Assembly: GCA_023268355.1 (NCBI GenBank)
Contig: JALNJK010000003.1
Span: 1 to 64,000, forward strand
Reading direction: 5' to 3'
Length of the DNA: 64,000 bases
Source of the DNA: Candidatus Terraquivivens tengchongensis
GTDB lineage: Archaea > Thermoproteota > Nitrososphaeria_A > Caldarchaeales > Wolframiiraptoraceae
The notes beneath the pieces are model-generated. The model had not been told where the DNA came from. It worked only from the letters and a program-made list of their open reading frames with translations, and searched no databases. Shown piece by piece: positions 31,666-41,046 of the stretch. The translations under genes were made by a program, and so were the position numbers. How positions within the stretch are numbered: position 1 is the first letter of the stretch; every line of letters starts with the position of its first letter.

Positions 31666-32460
31666 ATGAGCCCTTCATGCTCCGTTGTTATCATTGCAAG
31701 AAATGCCGAGAAAACTATATCGGACTGTCTCTCATCTTTACTTCGTCAAAGGTTTAAACCTAAAGAAATTATAGTTGTCGATAACGGTTCTACGGATTCG
31801 ACAGCGAAAATAGCCACAAAGTTTGGTGTGAAAGTCGTTTACGAACCAATCGTAGGAAGGTCGAGGGCTAGGAACAGGGGTATCATAGAATCTGATGGTG
31901 AACTTGTGGCCTTTATAGATGCAGATGCCGTAGCAGATGTAGACTGGCTTGCTTGGCTCATGAAACGTTACGAGCATGGTGGTTTAGCTGGAGTCGCAGG
32001 AAGCATAAAGGCTCTTAACCCGGATAAGTTTGCGGCAAAATTGCTCGAACTTGCAACTGCCAACAAACCTCACTATGGTGGTGGTAATATAATGTATGAG
32101 AAGGATGCAATAGTAAGAGTGGGTATGTTCAACGAAAACCTCCAAATGGCTGAGGACATCGAGCTGGCATGGAGAGTGCTAAAAGCCGGAAAGAAGATAG
32201 GCTTCGAGCCAAGAGCGATCGTGTATCATGCTCATAGGGAAAGCATGTCAGAGTTATTGAGACAACAGTACAATTTCGGTAAATGGTCGGTTAGAGCAAG
32301 GAAGATTCACGGCATGAGTACTTGGAGGCAGCGTGCACTACCCTTCGCAGCCCCGCTTTTACTTATCAAGAACCTGCCGAAGATTAAATTACATCCAATT
32401 TTACCTGTGTTCATGACGGTAGTCAGTGTAGCCTATGGCGTAGGGGCATTAATTGCGTAG
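31666..32460 (+). CDS. GT2-family glycosyltransferase with C-terminal membrane segment
   Basis: A 264-residue GT-A enzyme: SCSVVIIARNAEKTISDCLSSL at the start, VDNGSTDSTAKIA (about 38), the DxD-like FIDADAV (about 85), the acceptor-side motif MAEDIELAWRVLKAGKKI (about 160) and a hydrophobic C-terminus (LPVFMTVVSVAYGVGALIA). I chose ATG 31666; a TTG at 31645 would add seven residues. Its last codons and the next gene start are copied in scrambled form at 22373-22474. Confidence 0.87.
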   Translation: MSPSCSVVIIARNAEKTISDCLSSLLRQRFKPKEIIVVDNGSTDSTAKIATKFGVKVVYEPIVGRSRARNRGIIESDGELVAFIDADAVADVDWLAWLMKRYEHGGLAGVAGSIKALNPDKFAAKLLELATANKPHYGGGNIMYEKDAIVRVGMFNENLQMAEDIELAWRVLKAGKKIGFEPRAIVYHAHRESMSELLRQQYNFGKWSVRARKIHGMSTWRQRALPFAAPLLLIKNLPKIKLHPILPVFMTVVSVAYGVGALIA

Positions 32461-32470
32461 GAGGGCGAAC

Positions 32471-33598
32471 ATGAAGATAGGGCTAGTGTACAGAAACATA
32501 GCGGTTACACGGAGCGGCTTGGGTGGAGGCGGCGATGTATTCGTCATATACCTGCTTAGAGCCTTAAAGGAGCTTGGACATGAGGTCGTTTTAGCTACAA
32601 CTAAACCAACTAATTGGGAACTCATAGAAAGAAGCTTGGGATGGGTTTTTAGACCTGATGAGGAGAGAAGGTTAACGATAATGCCAGACGTGGACGGTTT
32701 CAGGCTTTACAGGAATCTACTACCAGCTCCACTCGTTGAAAAGCTAAAGAAGGATTGTGATGTAACGTTTGACGCTTATGGTTTAAACCTTCTGTGGAAC
32801 TTGGACATAACTTACTTGCATACCCCTCCAACGAAGGATGAGCTAGACGCAAAATACTCAAGAGGCATGCATACCAAACTATATTACAAACTCTATAAAT
32901 ACTTGACAGATAAAAAGTTAAAGAAGCTTAAGACAAAGGTACTCACAAATAGTGAATACTCTAGACGAATAATACAGGAGACGCTTGGCATAGATTCGCA
33001 AGTTGTTTATCCCCCTGTTGATACAGAGCTCTACTCAAAGCTTGCGGCCAACAAATCTAGGAATAATGTCGTCTTGACAGTCGGTAGGTATACGTGGGAA
33101 AGGAAGCTTGACCTCATTGCCGACTTGGCCTTTTTAGTACCAGAAGCGGAATTCTACATAGTTGGCAATACAATAATGAAGTATGCATGTGAAGTTATAA
33201 CATTCATAAAATCTAAAGCTGAAAGATTAGGAGTATCGAATAGAGTTCACATTCATGTTGATGTGTTGCTAAAGGATAAGATGGACTTGATGTCAAAGGC
33301 GAAAGTTTATGTTAACACGCTTAGGGACGAGCACTTTGGAATAGCCGTAGCTGAAGCAATGTCCGCAGGTATGGTTCCAATAGTTCCGAATAGTGGTGGT
33401 CAATGCGAAATAGTCCCATCCAAAGAATTTACATATGAAAACATCGAAGAAGCAGCCGACTTAATAAGAAAGTGGCTTAATGATTGGAACCCCTCCATCG
33501 CTAAAAGGCTCTCGTTAGCAGCGGAGAAATTCAGCTACAGCAGGTTCAAAAACGAAATCGGAGAATTGTTATCTACGTTCGAAGACCCAAAACTTTAG
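32471..33598 (+). CDS. GT4-family glycosyltransferase (ALG11-like)
   Basis: A 375-residue GT-B enzyme. LGGGGDVFVIYLLRALKELGHEV (about 16-38), TYLHTPP (about 117), VVYPPVDTELYS (about 178), VGRYTWERKLDL (about 204) and DEHFGIAVAEAMSAGMVPIV (EX7E motif, about 287-306). The layout resembles ALG11-type mannosyltransferases. An AGGAGGG site lies 6 nt before ATG 32471 and overlaps the stop of the preceding GT2 gene. The 3' end overlaps the convergent GT2 gene by 30 bp. Confidence 0.88.
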   Translation: MKIGLVYRNIAVTRSGLGGGGDVFVIYLLRALKELGHEVVLATTKPTNWELIERSLGWVFRPDEERRLTIMPDVDGFRLYRNLLPAPLVEKLKKDCDVTFDAYGLNLLWNLDITYLHTPPTKDELDAKYSRGMHTKLYYKLYKYLTDKKLKKLKTKVLTNSEYSRRIIQETLGIDSQVVYPPVDTELYSKLAANKSRNNVVLTVGRYTWERKLDLIADLAFLVPEAEFYIVGNTIMKYACEVITFIKSKAERLGVSNRVHIHVDVLLKDKMDLMSKAKVYVNTLRDEHFGIAVAEAMSAGMVPIVPNSGGQCEIVPSKEFTYENIEEAADLIRKWLNDWNPSIAKRLSLAAEKFSYSRFKNEIGELLSTFEDPKL

Positions 33599-34528
33599 AA
33601 CACCGCCTAAAAGGCCTAAAAGGTATGCAGACGATATTAACAGACCAACGAATGCGAGATCAAGCCTGTAGGGCTTCGTTAATTTTAGCATGTGCCTAAT
33701 TATTAGTAGGACAAACGGTAACAGCATTATGTAAACTGAAGATATTATTCCGACGAATGCCAAAGCCCAACATAAAAGTGTCGCGATGGCAACTAAGACC
33801 GCTCTTTCAACGCACTCGTTAAGAATGCTTCTATGGAGCTTTAGGTTTAAGGCCCTAGCATAACCTCTATAAAACATCCTCTTAAGCTCTTCCAGTAACG
33901 ATGGCTCCCTAACATGCATGGCATGAGGCTCATTCATATCCACGACAGTTTTGTATCCTAACTCGTTGACTTGCAGGTGGAGGTCAACATCCTCACCAGC
34001 CCTCTTAAACCTCTCATCAAGCCGAATTTTCGCGGCAACTTCTGGCTTAATCACTATACAGGTTGTCGCTCCACCTATGGCCTCTCGTACACCGGTACTT
34101 TGAGCAGTTTTTACCGTTAGATAGTACTGTGAAACGAAACTTTTCTTTGGATGTCCTAGTACGGCTCTTAACTCTGCGGTTCCAACTTTAGGATCTTCCA
34201 AGAGCGGAAGCAATCTCTTGAAAAAGTCATCTGGCAAAATTATGTCCGAATCCACAAAGCAATAGTAGTTAGAATCCTTTGAAGCTTTACTAAGAGCTAA
34301 ATTCCTACATAGAGCCAAATTCTTTATAGGAGAGTGAACAAGCTTCAATTTCTCCCCAAACTTTTCACGCAACACCTTCACTGTACCATCAGATGAACCA
34401 CCATCAACCACTATTAACTCATACTCGTAATCTTTCAGAACCTTCTCAACGGCATCCAGTACGCCTACCCTAAAGTATTTCTCACTATTGAGCGTAAGCA
34501 TCATAACAGTGATCTTCTTTTTTTCCAT
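33569..34528 (-). CDS. GT2-family glycosyltransferase with membrane anchor
   Basis: A 319-residue GT-A enzyme. ITVMMLTLNSEKYF (residues 6-19), VVDGGSSDGTVKVL (about 59), the metal motif CFVDSDIILP (about 109), RAGEDVDLHLQVNELGYK (about 177) and two C-terminal membrane segments (about 245-275 and 290-312). It stands alone on the minus strand, and its start faces the secreted-protein gene at 34740 across 211 bp without other genes. Confidence 0.88.
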   Translation of the reverse strand: MEKKKITVMMLTLNSEKYFRVGVLDAVEKVLKDYEYELIVVDGGSSDGTVKVLREKFGEKLKLVHSPIKNLALCRNLALSKASKDSNYYCFVDSDIILPDDFFKRLLPLLEDPKVGTAELRAVLGHPKKSFVSQYYLTVKTAQSTGVREAIGGATTCIVIKPEVAAKIRLDERFKRAGEDVDLHLQVNELGYKTVVDMNEPHAMHVREPSLLEELKRMFYRGYARALNLKLHRSILNECVERAVLVAIATLLCWALAFVGIISSVYIMLLPFVLLIIRHMLKLTKPYRLDLAFVGLLISSAYLLGLLGGVLKFWVFERR

Positions 34529-34739
34529 ACAATTCTCGTTATGTTACTTGTGCATGATTATTAACCTTTATGAATGACTAGTCTAATAGATTAAGTTTTG
34601 AGTCAATCTCTTATTGAGAGAAAAGGCGATATTAAAACACAACGCATTTTTGGAATTTATGAAGATTTTCAAATATAAAGGTTTTAAAAGAGAAGAGTAT
34701 AATAACCCTCGTTAGAGGTTAAACTTAGCCACGGTAGGG

Positions 34740-36374
34740 TTGGCTTTGAAGAAGCTAGCGGTTATTACGATACTGATCGTACTCGCCTGCACGGTGTTAG
34801 CACAATTTACTGTTGTATCTTCTGAAGAAGAAGTCTACGAAGTTGTCAGGACCGTCAATGTGAAGGATGGTGGATTGGTTTACGTCTCGGACAGCATGTA
34901 CATCGAGCCAGGTAAAACGATAAGAGTCGGGTTTGATATGGCTTTAAAGGATAAACTCGTAGCTTTTTATACTGAACAAGCTACAATCGAGACAAGATAC
35001 GTGGAGGAAGAACAATTACAATCTCTATTCTTTATAGAGATGAAGAACGTCGGTGAGCAAGCGATCAGGGCAAGTTTAGTAACTGTTTTCAAGAACTTAG
35101 TAACCGAAGAGGATTCCAAAACTTTCGTGGTAAATGTGCCAATGTTGCCCGTACTCAGGAAAACTGTGAAATCCTTCTATATGGTAACACGCTTTCCGAT
35201 TGGGAGTATAGTAGAGCTTCCTGAAAGACCGGGCTTTAACTACACTACTACAAAAGATGGTATCTTCATGGAAGCCAAAGATGTGGACTTACTTTCACCT
35301 ACGGGTGTTTCTGTGAAGTTTAAGAACGATAAATTCTCAATATTATCTGTTGAAAGAGCTGATGTCACAGTTTCTCTTGGAAACCAAAGATATGTATCCT
35401 TCTACCTCAAGATAGTTAACCATGGCAAATCGTCTATAAACGAGATCAAATTACTGTTACCAAAAGATGCAGCCTTACTCAATGTTAAGGATAGTCTTGG
35501 TACATTATCATATAACTATATACGGGAAAATAGCGCGTTAATAGTTAAAACAAGATGGGAAGTCAAGAGTGGAGAGAAAGTATCGTTCACGGTCGAGTAC
35601 CTCGGGCCTACTGTTCAGGAACCAGAAGATACTCGCGTTTTGAGCTATCCGTCGTTATTGGATGTGGCATATGGAGAATACGTCTTAAAAGTTGTTTTAC
35701 CGCCTGGTTACGAACTTAAGGTATCTTCGCCAGAACCCGAAGAGCTCATTAGGGACCAGAGCGGCACTACAATGCTCACCTACATTAGCAGAAACGTGGC
35801 GACCATCCAACCAAAATCTACCATAATTATTGATTACGTTACAGGTATGAGCCTCATACCATACCTTCCGTACTTATGGGTAGCAACGTTCGGTGTACTT
35901 TTAATGTCGACCATAACGTACAAACTTTCCCGTAAACCCAAAGCACCAGCGCCCCCAGAAGAACTTAAAGAAGCTCTCAAAACGTTGACCTCTGGCGTAC
36001 TCGGTATGGTAAGGGATTGTGAGAAGCTAGCCTCTTCGATTCCTTTAGATAAAAAGTCATTAAGTAAGTGGTCAAGAAGCGCTTATGAAAGCGAACTTGC
36101 AAGCATAAAAAGGGATGCGGATAAAGTTAGCGCAATAAAGAAGAAGCTTGGAGGTTTTCCAGATATTATGGCGAAACTCAGTCCCCTTGAAGTACAGATT
36201 ACGGAACTATTGGGCACCATGACAGCATTAAGCAGGACAATAGAAGACTTCAGGCTGGGGAGAATAGGAAAAGCAGCATATGAAAGGATAATAAGAGAAT
36301 ATACAAAGGATGTTTCATCACTCACATCCAGAATAATAGAGATAATAAGGGATATAGAAGCATCCCTAAGATAA
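34740..36374 (+). CDS. Exported single-span membrane protein with cytoplasmic coiled coil
   Basis: A 544-residue protein. Residues about 4-25 form a signal peptide (AVITILIVLACTVLAQF), about 350 residues of beta-rich extracellular domain follow, and a single membrane span lies near 374-396 (LPYLWVATFGVLLMSTITY). A charged helical tail (about 405-544) looks coiled-coil. The start is TTG 34740 (no better ATG nearby). The layout (outside beta domains, inside coiled coil) suggests a scaffold or sensor. It lies between glycosyltransferase genes and overlaps the end of the DUF354 gene by 9 bp. No family is recognised with certainty. Confidence 0.7.
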   Translation: MALKKLAVITILIVLACTVLAQFTVVSSEEEVYEVVRTVNVKDGGLVYVSDSMYIEPGKTIRVGFDMALKDKLVAFYTEQATIETRYVEEEQLQSLFFIEMKNVGEQAIRASLVTVFKNLVTEEDSKTFVVNVPMLPVLRKTVKSFYMVTRFPIGSIVELPERPGFNYTTTKDGIFMEAKDVDLLSPTGVSVKFKNDKFSILSVERADVTVSLGNQRYVSFYLKIVNHGKSSINEIKLLLPKDAALLNVKDSLGTLSYNYIRENSALIVKTRWEVKSGEKVSFTVEYLGPTVQEPEDTRVLSYPSLLDVAYGEYVLKVVLPPGYELKVSSPEPEELIRDQSGTTMLTYISRNVATIQPKSTIIIDYVTGMSLIPYLPYLWVATFGVLLMSTITYKLSRKPKAPAPPEELKEALKTLTSGVLGMVRDCEKLASSIPLDKKSLSKWSRSAYESELASIKRDADKVSAIKKKLGGFPDIMAKLSPLEVQITELLGTMTALSRTIEDFRLGRIGKAAYERIIREYTKDVSSLTSRIIEIIRDIEASLR

Positions 36375-37424
36375 TTGCATTTTTAACCAATCAACTATGA
36401 CTTTTGCAGGGTTGACCATCTTTCGCCTCAATCTATCAGCAAGTTTTGTTTGTGCACTCCTAGCCTCATCAGCATGTTTTAGCATCCTTAAGGTTTCCCT
36501 CAACGCACCTTGCCAGCTCTTAAAATGCTTTAGAGCACCAATGTTTATAAGATAACGGTGGACAACTGGAAGCTTTCCCGGATAAACTGATATCGTAGGT
36601 ACGCCCATCAAGACAGCCTCTTGTGTCATTGTTCCACCACCGCCTATGAAAAGCAATGCGTAGTGTAATATACTGTGGTCCGATATTGGTCTGTCAAGTA
36701 CAATGGCATTTTTGCTCAAACTTTTTAGCTCCGCTGTCTGCTCACCGTACCTTGGCAATACCACTAGCTTAGTACTACTAAGCTCTGATGTTAATTTCTC
36801 CGCAAGCCTGGTTACATATTCTGCATCAACTCCTATAAGGTAAGATGCCTGTATCTCAGGCATTCTCAGGAGAATATAATTAAACTCTTCAAGACCAAGT
36901 CCATCTAGTATTCGTTTACTTGGTCTGAAACCATCCAACCAGGCTACAGGGTCTAACGCTTTATACTTTAATACCTTATGGCTACTTATCCCATGCTTTA
37001 TCCACTTGTCCTTTGGAATTATCCATGGTGTGAAAACATAGTCTGAAAGTGGAACACAGTATCTGTTAACCGGAGATTCTGGTGTGTCTGACAGAAGGAT
37101 ATGCGGAATACCTAAACCGAAGGAGATCCTCGTCATGTCAAGCGAACCGCTTGACATACAAGCATCAGGCGAATAGTTTTCGATGAGATTAACAAGTTCA
37201 ACCGTCCTCCTAACGCTCGCCTTAAGCTTTCCAAGAAGGGATCCACCACCAAATTCTCCAACGACAATAATGTCCTTACGACCAACATCTTCCAGTATTG
37301 GTGTAAGCTGTTCGTATCTTCTGGATGTAAGTAACACTTCCACACCATGTTCTCTCAATTCCTTTTCGATTGATGTAAAAAACCAAAATTGCTTAGGTGT
37401 TAATATATCAAACCATACCTTCAA
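36366..37424 (-). CDS. DUF354 family protein (GT-B fold, glycan-related)
   Basis: A 352-residue protein of the DUF354 family, which has the UDP-GlcNAc 2-epimerase/MurG-like GT-B fold and is common in archaeal glycan clusters. Seen: the start MKVWFDILTPKQFWFF, then LLTSRRYEQL, SGSLDMTRISFGLGIPHILLSDTP (about 93-116) and FIGGGGTMTQEAVLMGVPTISVYPGK (about 255-280), the loop that would bind the nucleotide-sugar. The exact reaction is unknown. Confidence 0.85.
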   Translation of the reverse strand: MKVWFDILTPKQFWFFTSIEKELREHGVEVLLTSRRYEQLTPILEDVGRKDIIVVGEFGGGSLLGKLKASVRRTVELVNLIENYSPDACMSSGSLDMTRISFGLGIPHILLSDTPESPVNRYCVPLSDYVFTPWIIPKDKWIKHGISSHKVLKYKALDPVAWLDGFRPSKRILDGLGLEEFNYILLRMPEIQASYLIGVDAEYVTRLAEKLTSELSSTKLVVLPRYGEQTAELKSLSKNAIVLDRPISDHSILHYALLFIGGGGTMTQEAVLMGVPTISVYPGKLPVVHRYLINIGALKHFKSWQGALRETLRMLKHADEARSAQTKLADRLRRKMVNPAKVIVDWLKMQLS

Positions 37425-37516
37425 GAATTTTTCATCTCCTAACTGTTCACAAATATGAGAAACGTGGGTAATAACGCTTACCTAAGAATGAAGAAAAATT
37501 AATAGGTTAGGGACGA

Positions 37517-38515
37517 ATGAACGATAACATGTCTACCATATTATTACTGCTTACTTCTTTTATTTTGTCTGCTATCCTGTCTTATGTATTAATGCCTCTT
37601 GTAAAGAGTTTGGCCAGGAAGGTTAATCTATTTGGTATTGATGTTCACAAAAGCTGGAGACCATTAGTTCCGAAGATAGGCGGTTTATCTGTTTTTATTG
37701 GTGTTACAACATCTGTTATGATCACGTCTTTTTTGTTTAACATGGTGGATAACAGAGTTTTAGCGTTTATCATTTCGACTGGGCTAGCAGCGATTGTGGG
37801 TTTATGGGAAGACTTTAGAGAGCTGAACCCGATTTTAAAGCCAGTGTTGTTAGCATTGGCCGGACTTCCGATAGTTTTCATGGGCGCTTACTATCCATAT
37901 CCGAACCTACCTTTTGTCGGTAAAAGAATGTTGACGATACTTTACCCGATACTCGTGCCCATAGCCTTCACGATAGTGACAAATGCCATTAACAGCATGG
38001 ACGTACTCAATGGTTCTATGACGTTCACGTCAATCGTAGCTACGTCCACAATTTTTCTGATAAATCTGATGAAATATAACGTTCTTCCAGCCTATTTATG
38101 TATTTCACTTCTTGGCTCTTTAGCGGTCTTCGCTTATTATAACAAGTATCCTGCGAAATTTTTTCCTGGAAACGTAGGTAGCTTATATGTCGGTGCCTGC
38201 CTAATATCCATAGCAATAATAGGTAGTGTTGAGATAGCATTGCTTATAGCTATACTCCCCCAAATCACAAACGAGTTTCATATAATATACTCCATGAGGG
38301 GTTTTAGGTCTGCAAAGAATTTATTGGAAAGACCTGTTTTTGTAGAAAATGGTATGCTATCCGCAAACCCATCAAAAAAAGCTCCCCTAACACTTGTAAG
38401 AATGCTTACATCTAGATGTAGCTTATCGGAAAATGAAGCAGTAAAAATGCTTGTTATAATTTCGACAATTTCCGCAGCTCTTGCACTCATCACAGAGTTT
38501 TTCTTCATAAAGTGA
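37517..38515 (+). CDS. Polyprenyl-phosphate sugar-1-phosphate transferase (MraY/AglH/GPT family)
   Basis: A 332-residue, ten-helix membrane enzyme that moves a sugar-1-phosphate from UDP-HexNAc to a polyprenyl phosphate, the first step of lipid-linked glycan synthesis. Family motifs: KSWRPLVPKIGGLSVFIGV (about 44), NAINSMDVLNGSMT (about 155, the NxxNxxDGxxG site in changed form) and FFPGNVGSLYVGA (about 215, where PGDxG became PGNVG). Both metal-site Asp positions are altered relative to bacterial MraY, so the details of catalysis deserve care. It heads an operon with three downstream genes. Confidence 0.88.
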   Translation: MNDNMSTILLLLTSFILSAILSYVLMPLVKSLARKVNLFGIDVHKSWRPLVPKIGGLSVFIGVTTSVMITSFLFNMVDNRVLAFIISTGLAAIVGLWEDFRELNPILKPVLLALAGLPIVFMGAYYPYPNLPFVGKRMLTILYPILVPIAFTIVTNAINSMDVLNGSMTFTSIVATSTIFLINLMKYNVLPAYLCISLLGSLAVFAYYNKYPAKFFPGNVGSLYVGACLISIAIIGSVEIALLIAILPQITNEFHIIYSMRGFRSAKNLLERPVFVENGMLSANPSKKAPLTLVRMLTSRCSLSENEAVKMLVIISTISAALALITEFFFIK

Positions 38516-38516
38516 G

Positions 38517-38816
38517 ATGAACGCGATGTCAAATGTGAATGATAAAATTTTCACGGTATGTATGCTCGTTCTCTTCTTGCTGATCGTGTGGGGTATGTTC
38601 CTTTGTGTACTTTATCTGGCGTCGGTTTTTGTAATCCCACTAGGCGCACCGTCACGCGAACCTTTACTACTTTCAATATATAGGATAGGTGCGACTTTCC
38701 TGATCCTTACAGTTTGGGTTATCGTATGGCATAGGCTTGCGACGTTCTGGTTATACAGGGTTTTGAGGAGGGATAAAGGACATGGAGGATCCAAGGGGAA
38801 CGATAGTTCAAGTTGA
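38517..38816 (+). CDS. Small two-span membrane protein
   Basis: A 99-residue protein with two hydrophobic segments (about 11-40 and 58-78) and a charged, Gly/Ser-rich C-terminus. It starts 1 bp after the transferase stop and overlaps the following dehydrogenase-like gene by 35 bp, so it belongs to the same operon. It may be a partner of the membrane transferase. No family is recognised. ATG 38526 is an alternative start. Confidence 0.6.
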   Translation: MNAMSNVNDKIFTVCMLVLFLLIVWGMFLCVLYLASVFVIPLGAPSREPLLLSIYRIGATFLILTVWVIVWHRLATFWLYRVLRRDKGHGGSKGNDSSS

Positions 38817-39948
38817 CGTTTCCGTTAACGGCATACCGATAGCTATCAAGATAGCCAGTTCAGGTTATAATGTTGCTTTTGCAACAACTAATGATTACGT
38901 CGCATCTCAGCTAAAAGAGTACAGGCCATCATTACACAGAGTGCCTAAATCGATTTTCACGAAGCTCTTCTTGGAAGGAAGGCTTACAGTAACGACAGAC
39001 TTAGAAAGTGCTTTAGCGCTGTCAAAGACAATACTCGTAACAACTCATGCTCTAGGAAATGAAGAAGAAATAAATATGGTGATAAACCTCTTTAAGCAAA
39101 TAGCGCCGCATATTACACCAAACTCTTTGCTAATCTACAGCGGGCTTACACCTCCAGGAACAATGGAAGAAATAATAAGTGTGCTTGACAAGTATTCACG
39201 GCTCAATATAGGGAAGGACATCAATGTAACCCTAATTACACCTTTGGATGCACAAACAGAAACATGCATTGTATGTTCACCCAACTTTGAAGCGGCTAAC
39301 ATTGTAAAGAAATTCATATCAGCTTTTGTCCCATCAAGCGCAGTAAGGTTACATAACACATTTAGAGAAGCAGAGGTGGCTAACTTATTGCTTATAGCAA
39401 GACGGGCAATCATAAAGGCACTGTCATCATATGCTTTGCTGATGTTTAAACAAGTGGATGTTAACCTCAAAGATGCATTGTGCCTTTCTGAATGTAAAGC
39501 AGCAACAGCAATAGAAGATGATCCACTATCCGAGATGGTGATAAACTACTTGGTATCTGAAGAGGGTAGACTGCCGCGAAGGTTGACGCTAATGCGTAAT
39601 ATTGTTAGAATGAGGAGGATGTTGTTAGAGACAATTGCCGCAAGACTTAAGCAAGAAATTAAGTCAGCATCCCGTAAGGGTAAGGATTTGAGAGTTGCAT
39701 GTATATTAGAACGTGAATCTGACAAAGATTTAATGAACATCATATTACCAAAGAAGGGGGTTAGGGTCCATTTTTATAATATAGATGAAGTCGAGTCAAA
39801 GGTTAATGCGGGTATAGAAAGAGTTATTCCATTTGGTGTCAATCTAATAATTTTAGCAGCACGATCCCAAAGCATCTCAGAGCAGACGGTGCGTAAGTTG
39901 GAAGAGGAAGCAAAGTTCATAAACTTGGGCTACATTTTATCCATTTAA
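38782..39948 (+). CDS. Degenerate UDP-sugar dehydrogenase paralogue
   Basis: A 388-residue protein that follows the layout of UDP-glucose dehydrogenases: DLESALALSKTILVTTHA matches the strand before the VGTP motif, YSGLTPPGTMEEI matches VVPGTT, LHNTFREAEVANLLLIARRAIIKAL matches the central helix and VACILE begins the C-terminal domain. It lacks the Rossmann GxGxxG, the NPEFLREG motif and the GPCLPKD active-site cysteine, all intact in Ugd at 28054. It is therefore probably inactive as a dehydrogenase and may bind a nucleotide-sugar in a regulatory or scaffold role. It lies in an operon with the GPT-type transferase. Confidence 0.7.
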   Translation: MEDPRGTIVQVDVSVNGIPIAIKIASSGYNVAFATTNDYVASQLKEYRPSLHRVPKSIFTKLFLEGRLTVTTDLESALALSKTILVTTHALGNEEEINMVINLFKQIAPHITPNSLLIYSGLTPPGTMEEIISVLDKYSRLNIGKDINVTLITPLDAQTETCIVCSPNFEAANIVKKFISAFVPSSAVRLHNTFREAEVANLLLIARRAIIKALSSYALLMFKQVDVNLKDALCLSECKAATAIEDDPLSEMVINYLVSEEGRLPRRLTLMRNIVRMRRMLLETIAARLKQEIKSASRKGKDLRVACILERESDKDLMNIILPKKGVRVHFYNIDEVESKVNAGIERVIPFGVNLIILAARSQSISEQTVRKLEEEAKFINLGYILSI

Positions 39949-40032
39949 ACTATTCCAAAAATGTAGAATGCATCTTCTACTCTTCGAATGAATAATACTT
40001 AAAAAGTAAGCATCCAGAAAATAGCTGGGTCA

Positions 40033-41016
40033 ATGGACATGCGAGAGATCTCTGTAGCAATAATCGGTGCAGGTTTTTGGGGCAAGAATCATGCAAGGGT
40101 ACTTAAAGAGATGCCCGGTGTTAATTTAACCTACGTTTGCGATATAGATATAAACAGGGCAAAGGAGCTGGCTTTGAGGTACGGAATTCCAAAATATACG
40201 ACAGACTACAAGGAAGCGCTATCTGACGATGTTGATGCGTTTATCATATGTACGCCGTCAACTACTCATGCTGAGATAGCCCTTACGATTATAAGAGAGG
40301 AGAGGCACGTTCTAATAGAGAAGCCTATGGCCACTACGATAAAGCAGGCAGAGGACATTGTCACTGAAGCGGGATGCAATAAGAGCGTGGTGATGGTCGG
40401 TTTTATAGAAAGGTTCAATCCAGCAATCGAACTAGGGAAAGAATTAATAGAAAATGGCGAGATAGGCAATATCATACTATCTTACAGCAAAAGAATAGGC
40501 AGTTGGCCTGAGAGAATAGGTGATATAGGTGTCGTAAAAGATACTGCTATACATGACATAGATTTGGCAATGTACATCTTTAACGCTGAACCAGTCACCG
40601 TATATGCTAAGGGAGGCTCTATAAAACATAAACTCGAGGACCACGTCCAAGCTGTTTTGTCGTTTGAAGGTGATAGGAGCGCGCTGATAGAAGCTAATTG
40701 GCTCACGCCTAGGAAGAAGCGTGAAATGCATATAACTGGCGAAGAGGGCGTCATTAGCATACAATTTCTTTCAAGAGATATAGTCGTGGAAAAAGCTGAA
40801 GGTAGCAGATCTCCTATGGTGAAGCAGGTTGAACCATTAATGGCAGAGGTACAGCATTTTATAAATTGCATTAGAAACGGCAAGAAACCACTGGTAAGTG
40901 AAGTTGAAGGGTTAAAGGCTACACTCATTGCGGAGGCTATACTCGAATCCATGAAAATTGGTAAGGTTGTGAACTTAGAAGAGTTTAAAGATAAGGAGCT
41001 GACAATAACCATCTAA
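40033..41016 (+). CDS. Gfo/Idh/MocA family NAD(P)-dependent sugar oxidoreductase
   Basis: A 327-residue oxidoreductase. N-terminal Rossmann IIGAGFWGKNHARVLKE (residues 10-26), FIICTPSTTHAEIAL (about 75) and the hallmark EKPMATT (Lys about 97). The C-terminal part contains the HDIDLAMYIF catalytic-domain motif (His about 179). Such enzymes in glycan loci act on UDP-HexNAc derivatives (WlbA type). The position after the GPT-type transferase supports that, but the substrate is not proven. Confidence 0.87.
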   Translation: MDMREISVAIIGAGFWGKNHARVLKEMPGVNLTYVCDIDINRAKELALRYGIPKYTTDYKEALSDDVDAFIICTPSTTHAEIALTIIREERHVLIEKPMATTIKQAEDIVTEAGCNKSVVMVGFIERFNPAIELGKELIENGEIGNIILSYSKRIGSWPERIGDIGVVKDTAIHDIDLAMYIFNAEPVTVYAKGGSIKHKLEDHVQAVLSFEGDRSALIEANWLTPRKKREMHITGEEGVISIQFLSRDIVVEKAEGSRSPMVKQVEPLMAEVQHFINCIRNGKKPLVSEVEGLKATLIAEAILESMKIGKVVNLEEFKDKELTITI

Positions 41017-41046
41017 AGTTTATGCGCGAGCACGGAAGTGGTTTTT

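Noticed and set aside
40482-41012. 176-codon ORF antisense to the Gfo/Idh/MocA gene
   Set aside because: Same shadow effect; no domain pattern and complete overlap with a conserved gene.
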